From contig JAUXWR010000234.1 of NCBI GenBank assembly GCA_030680075.1, positions 1 to 64,000 of the forward strand: DNA of 64,000 bases. Reading direction: 5' to 3'. Below the pieces are notes generated by a model that ran no database searches, had not been told where the DNA came from, and saw only the letters and a list, made by a program, of their open reading frames with translations. This DNA is from Legionella sp. GTDB taxonomy: Bacteria > Pseudomonadota > Gammaproteobacteria > Legionellales > Legionellaceae. This document shows, in pieces, positions 1 through 6,191 of the stretch (position 1 is its first letter; the number at the start of each line of letters is the position of its first letter). The translations under genes were made by a program, and so were the position numbers.

Positions 1-448
1 CGAGGCACGTAGGAGAAAACTGAATTTCCGGGACACGCTAACCCATGCCATATGAAAGAATTTGTTCTTAACAAAGATCTTCCTGGATGCCTCGGACAAG
101 CCGAGGCACGTAGGAGAAAACTGAATTTCCGGGACACGCTAACCCATGCATATGAAAAAATTTGTTCTTAGCAAAGATCTTCCTGGATGCCTCGGACAAG
201 CCGAGGCACGTAGGAGAAAACTGAATTTCCGGGACACGCTAACCCATGCATATGAAAGTATTTGTTCTTAGCAAAGATCTTCCTGGATGCCTCGGACAAG
301 CCGAGGCACGTAGGAGAAAACTGAATTTCCTGACACGCTAACCCATGCATATGAAAGAATTTGCCTTAACATAGATCTTCCTGGATGCCTCGGACAAGCC
401 GAGGCACGTAGGAGAAAACTGAATTTCCGGGACCCGCTAACCCATGCC
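1..448. repeat. Tandem array of about 100-bp repeats with an internal hairpin
   Basis: Four near-identical units begin at 1, 102, 202 and 302 (101, 100, 100 and 98 bp) and a fifth, partial unit runs from 400 to about 448. Units differ by single substitutions and small indels; the fourth lacks the GGG after GAATTTCC. Each unit holds a hairpin with 7-bp arms GCCTCGG/CCGAGGC around loop ACAAG, for example at 89-107. The array is cut by the left window edge, so the true copy number is unknown. A diverged single copy lies in inverse orientation near 50050. I see no gene in 1-570: a 60-codon reading frame inside the array is only the repeat read through. Confidence 0.9.
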
Positions 449-512
449 AGAGGTTATGAACAAGAAACTACTTGGTGTTGCCATTTAGTAAGCACCTTAT
501 TTTCGCCTTAAC

Positions 513-541
513 TTGACATTAGACTCCCCCCCCCTTAGCAT
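513..541 (+). promoter_or_regulatory. Candidate sigma70 promoter of ispB with C9 tract in the spacer
   Basis: TTGACA at 513-518 (perfect -35) is followed after 17 bp by TAGCAT at 536-541 (4 of 6 matches to the -10 consensus). The spacer contains an uninterrupted run of nine C at 526-534. The expected transcription start is roughly 20 bp before the ispB ATG. A change in C-run length would alter the -35/-10 spacing. Confidence 0.5.
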
Positions 542-570
542 TCATGCATTGAATCATAGGGGATCCCAAA

Positions 571-1539
571 ATGACTGTTGACCGATTAAGAGCGCTGGTT
601 GCTACCGATTTTGATGCGGTTAATTCCCTTATCATCGAGAAAATTCAATCGCAAGTTGGCTTGATTGACGATCTCTCTCACCACATCGTACAAAGCGGCG
701 GCAAGCGTTTACGCCCACTGCTGGTCTTATTAGCAAGCCATGCCTGCGGTTATAAAGGCGAGCACCATATCGCTCTCGCTTCTATGGTAGAGTTTTTTCA
801 CACGGCTACCTTATTACATGATGACGTAGTCGATGAGTCTACCTTACGCCGTGGTCGCGAAACCGCCAATGAAATCTGGGGCAGTAAAGCGAGTATCCTT
901 GTGGGGGATTATCTTTTTACCCAATCAGTACAACTGATGGTAAATGTAGGTAATTGGCCTATTCTTCGCCTAATGGCTGATACATCGCACCAGATAAGTT
1001 GCGGTGAAGTAAAACAATTGGTTAATCGCCATAATTTTGCGCTCTCAATCGAAGACTACCTTGATGTGATCAAATCAAAAACAGCCTTACTATTTGCAGC
1101 CTCGGCGGCGATTGGTGCCCTGTTAGGCGGGATGGATGAGAAAATTGAAAAAGGCCTTTATGCCTACGGCCTTCATTTAGGTAATGCTTTTCAACTGATT
1201 GATGACGCACTTGATTACTGTGCTGATGTAAAAACCATGGGAAAAAACACAGGTGATGATCTGGCCGATGGCAAAGCAACTATGCCGCTTTTACATGCAT
1301 TACAGCATGGTACGCCCGCACAACAGCTTTTGATTAAACAAAGTCTCAAAGAAGGCAGCTTACAAAATTTTCCTGAAATATTAAAAGCCATCGAAGAGAC
1401 TAATGCAATAGCCTTCACGCAACAATTTGCCGCAAACGAAATTGATAATGCATTATCGGCACTTGAAGTTTTACCTGATTCAATCTATAAATCAGCATTA
1501 GCAGAACTCGCACAATTCGCATTGGCGCGTAGTCATTAA
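571..1539 (+). CDS. ispB: Octaprenyl diphosphate synthase (polyprenyl synthetase)
   Basis: This cytosolic trans-prenyltransferase extends farnesyl diphosphate with isopentenyl diphosphate units to make the side chain of ubiquinone. The 322-residue protein has the usual family length. Visible motifs are GGKRLRPLL near residue 44, the first aspartate-rich motif HDDVVDE near residue 83 with the downstream RRG arginines, and the second aspartate-rich motif LIDDALDY near residue 211. The ATG at 571 follows AGGGGATCC, an acceptable ribosome site. A tRNA-Pro gene follows 11 bp after the stop. Chain length (C40) is assumed from the gammaproteobacterial orthologue and cannot be read from the sequence. 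Confidence 0.93.
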   Translation: MTVDRLRALVATDFDAVNSLIIEKIQSQVGLIDDLSHHIVQSGGKRLRPLLVLLASHACGYKGEHHIALASMVEFFHTATLLHDDVVDESTLRRGRETANEIWGSKASILVGDYLFTQSVQLMVNVGNWPILRLMADTSHQISCGEVKQLVNRHNFALSIEDYLDVIKSKTALLFAASAAIGALLGGMDEKIEKGLYAYGLHLGNAFQLIDDALDYCADVKTMGKNTGDDLADGKATMPLLHALQHGTPAQQLLIKQSLKEGSLQNFPEILKAIEETNAIAFTQQFAANEIDNALSALEVLPDSIYKSALAELAQFALARSH

Positions 1540-1550
1540 CAAACGATTTT

Positions 1551-1627
1551 CGGAGTGTAGCTCAGCCTGGTAGAGCACTGCCTTCGGGAGGCAGGGGTCG
1601 CAGGTTCAACTCCTGTCACTCCGACCA
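1551..1627 (+). tRNA. tRNA-Pro (anticodon CGG)
   Basis: The 77-nt sequence folds as a full cloverleaf. The acceptor arms are CGGAGTG and CACTCCG, with an encoded CCA end. The anticodon stem CTGCC/GGCAG encloses loop TTCGGGA, giving anticodon CGG at loop positions 3-5. The T arm carries GTTCAAC. It lies directly after ispB and may be cotranscribed with it. Confidence 0.96.
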
Positions 1628-1770
1628 TTAATCAATGGGTTATTTGCACACAGAGAATAAAAAAATCTTTCAGCGAGGTGCTGATATACGCTTCCATGTA
1701 CGAGAACCCCAATTGCTCTTTTTGTGATCATAACGTATAATTGTTGCAAATTTTTCAAGCCAAAAACCCG

Positions 1771-2859
1771 ATGAAGTCTTATATTGTTAACACACGTATT
1801 TATTACCCTAAGCCAAATCAAGTTTATAGTGTAAAAGACCATACCTCGCGAGAAATAAATGTAACATTCAATTTAGTTCGAGATCAGAATATAGATGATG
1901 TTATTTATATTGATATCTCTGATTTTTCTTTTCTAAGCATTGATTTTTCAACACCTCGAAAATTTAGATATGTTGGGTTTGATAAATTTATTTACCCTAA
2001 TACCTTACCGGTTAATTTAGATAAGACGATGTTGCCAAGTGCTTTATTCCTTCCACACGGTAATAACTCTCTACAATCTCTATCAGCAATGACAATATTA
2101 ATAAATCGTCTTAACTCATGCTGTGATATCAAACAAATGCAGTATTCATCTATAGAATTTCCCTTGCCTATTCACAATAAATCTATTTTAAGAGAGTGTG
2201 AATCGATGATACATCCTGGTATTAAGATTATCCGTTTTGAATACCCAATATTTATTGATGAAAAAAAACCGTCCAAAGAATTTTTAGAAATTTTTTTAAA
2301 AGGATTTTTAAAATACAACAAATCTCAACTCGCTAGCCAATGGCAGTTGAGCGAAGGTTATTGTACAGCAAGAGCACATGCACTAAGTATTCTTCTAAAT
2401 CAATATGGCATAACCACGCATAAGGTATTTAAAACCTGGTTGAATTATAATTGGGGGTTTCATTGTGCTGTAATGGTTGTTGATGCTGACGATAAAAAAT
2501 GGATTTTAGATCCATGGGGATCATCCCCGCTGCAGCTACTAACTATAAATCAATGGATTAAACAAAAAAATGAACCGATGCCCCGAGCATTTGGAATAGC
2601 TAATTCAACGGTAATTTCTAATGATGCATTACTAAATCACACAGAAGTCATGGGAGAGTTTTTTTTCTTCCCTCATTTTAATGAAAACGCGCCTTTTTTA
2701 AAGGCGTTACGTACTATCTACTACTTAATGACGCCGAGTAAACTGGAGAGGCCTATTGCAATTAAATCCCTCTTTAAAAAGAATCAGCTTACACTTTTTT
2801 CACCTAAAGAAGCTTATTCAGAAGCGTCGTGCTCATCCAGGGTATTAAATATATTGTAG
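1771..2859 (+). CDS. Putative protein-glutaminase/transglutaminase-like protein, candidate effector
   Basis: A 362-residue protein with no signal peptide or membrane segment. Residues about 195-265 carry an ordered Cys-His-Asp set typical of papain-like transglutaminase and protein-glutaminase folds: GYCTARAHAL (Cys near 198), WGFHCAVMV (His near 231) and ILDPWG (Asp near 247). The Cys followed by an RAH motif, the WG-H element and the LDP element are what I recall of bacterial protein glutaminases that deamidate glutamine side chains. The N-terminal 190 residues match nothing I recognise. I chose the ATG at 1771; an in-frame TTG at 1741 would add ten residues. The gene stands alone, is AT-rich, and its stop codon lies inside a repeat-like palindrome. 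Activity and export are inference. Confidence 0.6.
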   Translation: MKSYIVNTRIYYPKPNQVYSVKDHTSREINVTFNLVRDQNIDDVIYIDISDFSFLSIDFSTPRKFRYVGFDKFIYPNTLPVNLDKTMLPSALFLPHGNNSLQSLSAMTILINRLNSCCDIKQMQYSSIEFPLPIHNKSILRECESMIHPGIKIIRFEYPIFIDEKKPSKEFLEIFLKGFLKYNKSQLASQWQLSEGYCTARAHALSILLNQYGITTHKVFKTWLNYNWGFHCAVMVVDADDKKWILDPWGSSPLQLLTINQWIKQKNEPMPRAFGIANSTVISNDALLNHTEVMGEFFFFPHFNENAPFLKALRTIYYLMTPSKLERPIAIKSLFKKNQLTLFSPKEAYSEASCSSRVLNIL

Positions 2860-2932
2860 GTTGGCTAAACAAAATGCAGCCCAACAGTACTGCATACGCT
2901 AGCGGGGCTTCGCAAGCTCAGCGCCAACCTAG
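2856..2932. repeat. Decayed REP-like palindrome
   Basis: Arms TAGGTTGG near 2857 and CCAACCTA near 2924 are inverted, with secondary complementarity in between (GCAGCCCAAC, GGGGCTTCGC). The TAGGTTGG/CCAACCTA ends match those of the perfect palindromes at 3524 and 3865, so this is probably a diverged relative. It supplies the stop codon of the gene at 1771. Confidence 0.5.
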
Positions 2933-2941
2933 TTTAGACCA

Positions 2942-3430
2942 TCATTGCCTAGGTTCAAACCCTTTAGAATCATTGCCGTCTTGTGGTGGCGGTAGTGAGG
3001 AAAAAAACTGTGGGTTAAATTTAGCAGCAGGTTCAGGAGTCGCCGGTAGCTCATTAGGAGAAGAGCCTTCGGGTTCAACAACGGGGAGTATTGGTTTCTC
3101 GGTATTTGTATTATCGTATTCAGAAATATTTTCAACATCAAAAAGCATTTCAAAGCCTGTTTTTAAACTTATTGCAAACCGAATATTAAAAGCCTCGCGA
3201 TGTGCATCTCCTGTTAAGTGCTTATTAAGTATTACAGCCTCTAAACCGGCTGTCGTAACTCCATCCCTGACTTTGCTTGCCATTCTTGCCTCTTTATTAA
3301 CCATTGTAGTGGCAGCAGCGGCTACTTGGGCAGATCGTTTAACCGCCTCGGGTCTGGTTTTATCAGCACACTGATAAAAAGAAAACATAGCGTAATCAAA
3401 AATATATTGTACTTGGGTTAATGTAAACAT
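2942..3430 (-). CDS. Hypothetical protein with proline/glutamate-rich tail
   Basis: A 162-residue unknown protein. The first 110 residues look globular and alanine-rich, with a charged stretch near residues 28-55. The last 50 residues are low complexity, rich in Pro, Glu and Asn (VVEPEGSSPNELPATPEP). No domain is recognised. A 181-codon frame overlaps on the other strand, but it is serine-rich and looks like an antisense shadow, so I prefer this strand. The ribosome site is weak (GAG about 7 nt before the ATG). The stop codon lies close to the REP-like palindrome at 2856-2932. It could be an effector or simply a lineage-specific gene. Confidence 0.45.
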   Translation of the reverse strand: MFTLTQVQYIFDYAMFSFYQCADKTRPEAVKRSAQVAAAATTMVNKEARMASKVRDGVTTAGLEAVILNKHLTGDAHREAFNIRFAISLKTGFEMLFDVENISEYDNTNTEKPILPVVEPEGSSPNELPATPEPAAKFNPQFFSSLPPPQDGNDSKGFEPRQ

Positions 3431-3523
3431 TTAAACTCAGCATAGAAAATGATTAATTATTGTACCGATTAAACCAATAACAATCAAACCCGCTATCAAT
3501 GTCTCGTTAATAGTCAGTCTGAT

Positions 3524-3548
3524 GTAGGTTGGGCCTTGGCCCAACAAT
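3524..3548. repeat. REP palindrome, left copy flanking transposase remnant
   Basis: A 25-bp unit from GTAGGTTGGG to CCCAACAAT, with a 7-bp stem TTGGGCC/GGCCCAA. It is the exact reverse complement of the copy at 3865-3889. The two face each other across a transposase remnant, which is a REPIN-like layout. Confidence 0.8.
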
Positions 3549-3600
3549 AAAATATGAAAATCCACGGATTAAGCCAAAAATTCTTGCCAAAATATAGTCA

Positions 3601-3816
3601 TTAGATCTAATCTGGCGTTCACGGAATTTTATTCGGGACGAATTGGATTACTCTCGTCATCTTGATTACATCCACTACAACCCTGTTAAGCATGGTTATG
3701 TGAGAACACCAGCTGAATGGCAATACTCAAGCATTCATCGATACATTAATTCAGGAATTTTGCCACACGATTGGGCCCGTCATGATGAGGCAATCATGCA
3801 AGTATTTGGTGAGTAA
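3601..3816 (+). pseudogene. Remnant of REP-associated tyrosine transposase (RAYT, IS200-like)
   Basis: One frame without an initiation codon encodes about 71 residues ending at TAA 3814-3816. It includes IRDELDYSRH and then HLDYIHYNPVKHG, followed by WQYSSIHRYI and GILPHDW. The YIHYNPVKHG segment and the following W-x-YSS are the C-terminal signature of RAYT-type transposases of the IS200 superfamily. The N-terminal two thirds, including the HUH motif and catalytic tyrosine region, is missing, so this is a dead fragment. It lies between two perfect inverse 25-bp palindromes, the type of element these enzymes are thought to mobilise. Confidence 0.8.
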
Positions 3817-3864
3817 AAAATCAGGTTTATCTTACTGGTCTTCAAAAAAATCCCTTATAACTCG

Positions 3865-3889
3865 ATTGTTGGGCCAAGGCCCAACCTAC
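3865..3889. repeat. REP palindrome, right copy flanking transposase remnant
   Basis: Exact 25-bp reverse complement of 3524-3548. Together the pair bounds a 366-bp segment (3524-3889) that contains only the RAYT remnant. Confidence 0.8.
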
Positions 3890-3916
3890 TAAATCCATTG
3901 GATTTGCAACTAAACC

Positions 3917-4480
3917 TTACTTTTCATCATCCTCACTTTTTTCAACCCAATAATTACCAGGCCCCCCAGGAGGCACAGGTCTTGTGGATAGAGGGCTCAA
4001 CGTCGCACCGGTAGCCTTTCCTGATGCTTCACTGTCTTTTAATGAGTGATTTTCAAGGATAGTTTTATTTATCGTCTCACATAAAACCTGAGCGTTGAAA
4101 ATCAAAAAAATAGCGCCTGGATCTGATTCATCTTCAGTAGAACATTTGCCCGTAACAAACAAATTAGCATCCTTTTTATCATTAAAACAAGCGATGGGTA
4201 TTCTCTCCAAAGAATTTAGTGCCTGGCGCTTCACCTGAAAAGCAAAGTGAGCATTACTATACGTTTCCGCATCTTCAGGCTCGTTGAACTCGTGGGTGTC
4301 TTTACTAAATTCCTGCGCTAATTCATTATCATCATAAATACGATAGAGAACTTTTGTCCGATTTACTTCATCCTGCGTTATTTTTTTGGCTATAAAAATT
4401 TTAGCATCATTAAAATCAGAAAATGCCGCGATGAGGTTTTCTTTAGTCTTTATATAATGTTTGGTAACTTTGTATTTCAT
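3917..4480 (-). CDS. Hypothetical protein with internal duplication
   Basis: A 187-residue soluble protein of unknown function. Two segments of about 55 residues appear to be tandem copies. The first has LIAAFSDFNDAKIFIAKK followed by VLYRIYDDNEL; the second has IPIACFNDKKDANLFVTGK followed by AIFLIFNAQVL. The shared pattern is a strand, FxDxxDAxxF, a helix and another strand. The C terminus is Pro/Gly-rich (RPVPPGGPG) and ends with acidic residues. I start it at ATG 4480; an upstream TTG would add six residues. It is isolated between a REP palindrome pair and a small membrane protein. No function is assigned. Confidence 0.6.
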   Translation of the reverse strand: MKYKVTKHYIKTKENLIAAFSDFNDAKIFIAKKITQDEVNRTKVLYRIYDDNELAQEFSKDTHEFNEPEDAETYSNAHFAFQVKRQALNSLERIPIACFNDKKDANLFVTGKCSTEDESDPGAIFLIFNAQVLCETINKTILENHSLKDSEASGKATGATLSPLSTRPVPPGGPGNYWVEKSEDDEK

Positions 4481-4612
4481 TTGAGCACCATATAACAATT
4501 ACGGTTTAGCAGAAAAAATTTCCAAAAAAGTATCTGAAAATGAGTGCTCGAGTCGCGTCACTAATCGGGCAACCAATGTAATGCATTAACTCACGAGTCG
4601 CAACAGAAAGCC

Positions 4613-4783
4613 TTAGGAAAGAGGCGGCTCTGGCGATTCTCCAGATATAGCAGGAGTGTTAGAGATGGCGTGTGAATAATAATAAAAATACACTCCTGCG
4701 CCAGCCAAAATGATAATGAATATTATTGAAATAATTCCAATATACTCATTTTTATTTTCCTTTTTCTTATCCTTTTTTCTCAT
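4613..4783 (-). CDS. Small single-pass membrane protein (56 residues)
   Basis: A short frame starts at ATG 4783 and stops at TAA 4613-4615. The N terminus is strongly basic (MRKKDKKKENKN) and is followed by one hydrophobic segment of about 22 residues (YIGIISIIFIIILAGAGVYF). A short polar tail ends with Ser-Pro-Glu-Pro-Pro. The charge pattern predicts the N terminus in the cytoplasm and the tail in the periplasm. GGAA lies about 9 nt before the ATG. It is followed by the 187-residue duplicated protein on the same strand. No family is recognised. Confidence 0.55.
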   Translation of the reverse strand: MRKKDKKKENKNEYIGIISIIFIIILAGAGVYFYYYSHAISNTPAISGESPEPPLS

Positions 4784-4831
4784 GATGCCATTCCCGTTTT
4801 TTATTCTCTTATCAGTATAGTATCTTTGCGA

Positions 4832-5875
4832 TTATTCAGAGACATCGATTATTACCTTAAGTGAGTGCGTCTTTTCTGCTCCAGCGAATGTTTCATAGGC
4901 CGCGAGGATATTATCAAATTTGAAATGATGGCTTATCAACTGCTGTGGGTCCAGTGTTCCTGAACACACGGTTTTTAATAACATAGGGGTGGTTACTGTA
5001 TCAACCAGACGGGTGGTAATCGTAATATTATGAGACCATAAACGCTCAAGGTGTAAATTCGCTTTGCTACCATGTACTCCTATATTGGCAATAATGCCGC
5101 CAGCCGTGACAATATTTTCGCAAAGAACAAAAGTATCAGGAATTCCCACCGCTTCAATCGCAGTATCAACACCATAACCATCCGTCATTTGCATCACTTT
5201 TTCAAAGGCTCGTCCATCGCTATTATTAATAGTCGCTGTGGCCCCTAAACGCATGGCTACGTCAAGACGATGCTCATCGATATCTATCATAATTATCTCA
5301 GCAGGTGAGTAGAATTTAGCGGTCAATAAGGTCGCTAAACCAATAGGCCCTGCCCCCACAATCGCGACAATACTGCCAGGCTGCACTTTGCCATTTAATA
5401 TTCCGCACTCAAAACCCGTGGGGAAAATATCACTGAGCATTACTAATGCGTTTTCATCAGCTCCTGCAGGAATTTTATAGAGGCTCGTGTCGGCATGAGG
5501 TATGCGAGTATATTCAGCCTGAGTGCCGTCTATAGTATTTCCCAACACCCACCCGCCTGTTTTACAATGAGAATACATCCCTTTACGGCAATTTTGGCAT
5601 TTTCCGCAAGACGTGATGCAAGAAATCAAAACGTTATCTCCTGCCTTAAATTGGGTGACCCCGGAGCCAACTTCCTCTATTATACCGATCCCCTCATGCC
5701 CCAGAATGCGCCCTGGCGTGCACGTTTGCACATCACCTCGGAGAATATGCAAATCCGTTCCACAAATCGTGGTTTTTTTTATTTTAACAATAGCATCTGT
5801 TGGCTCGATAATGACAGGCTTTGCATGATCTGAAAAAATTTTTTGTCCTGGTCCCTGAAATATAAGCGCTTTCAT
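4832..5875 (-). CDS. Zinc-dependent alcohol dehydrogenase (MDR family)
   Basis: A 347-residue medium-chain dehydrogenase that oxidises an alcohol or diol with NAD(P). Catalytic zinc ligands are visible in TICGTDLH (Cys and following Asp/His) and GHEGIGII (His-Glu). The structural zinc cysteines are in CGKCQNCRKGMYSHC. The Rossmann motif is VGAGPIGLATL, followed by an acidic MIDID that suggests NAD preference. It resembles secondary-alcohol and butanediol dehydrogenases, but the substrate cannot be told. Two ATGs, at 5881 and 5875, follow AGGG; the second has the better spacing and gives a normal N terminus. It is a single gene next to a MITE-like element on its upstream side. Confidence 0.85.
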   Translation of the reverse strand: MKALIFQGPGQKIFSDHAKPVIIEPTDAIVKIKKTTICGTDLHILRGDVQTCTPGRILGHEGIGIIEEVGSGVTQFKAGDNVLISCITSCGKCQNCRKGMYSHCKTGGWVLGNTIDGTQAEYTRIPHADTSLYKIPAGADENALVMLSDIFPTGFECGILNGKVQPGSIVAIVGAGPIGLATLLTAKFYSPAEIIMIDIDEHRLDVAMRLGATATINNSDGRAFEKVMQMTDGYGVDTAIEAVGIPDTFVLCENIVTAGGIIANIGVHGSKANLHLERLWSHNITITTRLVDTVTTPMLLKTVCSGTLDPQQLISHHFKFDNILAAYETFAGAEKTHSLKVIIDVSE

Positions 5876-5919
5876 GAGCATTTTCCCTATTAATTTTTTA
5901 TAAAACATTATTTAACTAT

Positions 5920-6097
5920 GCACAGGACAATTTTAAATCTCGGAAAAGATGCTCGTCTTTGTGAACAAAAGTGAAGCAATCCAGTGGCCTGAAAAAGCTA
6001 ATTAGCGCATCACTATTGCTCATAAGGTCACTGGGTTGCTTCGTCTGCGCCTCGCAAAGACGAGTTATTTAGCCGCATTTAAAAAATTGTCCTGTGC
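5920..6097. mobile_element. MITE-like non-autonomous element (178 bp)
   Basis: A perfect 15-bp terminal inverted repeat, GCACAGGACAATTTT at 5920-5934 and its complement at 6083-6097, bounds a segment with a second internal inverted pair (GCTCGTCTTTG and CAAAGACGAG). The interior contains AGTGAAGCAATCCAGTGGCC, shared in diverged form with the element near 27028. There is no coding capacity. It fills most of the 316-bp gap between the dehydrogenase and the FAD protein. Confidence 0.8.
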
Positions 6098-6191
6098 AAA
6101 GATTATTTAAACATAGTATAGCTCTCTTGAGGTTTTTTAACTTTTATTTGCATATAATGTGCACATATTTATATTTTTTGGGTTAGTTCCG

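Noticed and set aside
168..350. A 60-codon minus-strand frame inside the tandem repeat array
   Set aside because: It is the repeat unit read in one frame; the reading frame is not maintained across units and there is no ribosome site.
1..448. CRISPR array
   Set aside because: The units are contiguous copies of about 100 bp without unique spacers, and no cas genes are in the window.
2829..3374. A 181-codon plus-strand frame overlapping the gene at 2942-3430
   Set aside because: Serine-rich low-complexity translation that begins inside the upstream gene and crosses the REP-like palindrome; the minus-strand frame looks more like a protein, although this is not certain.
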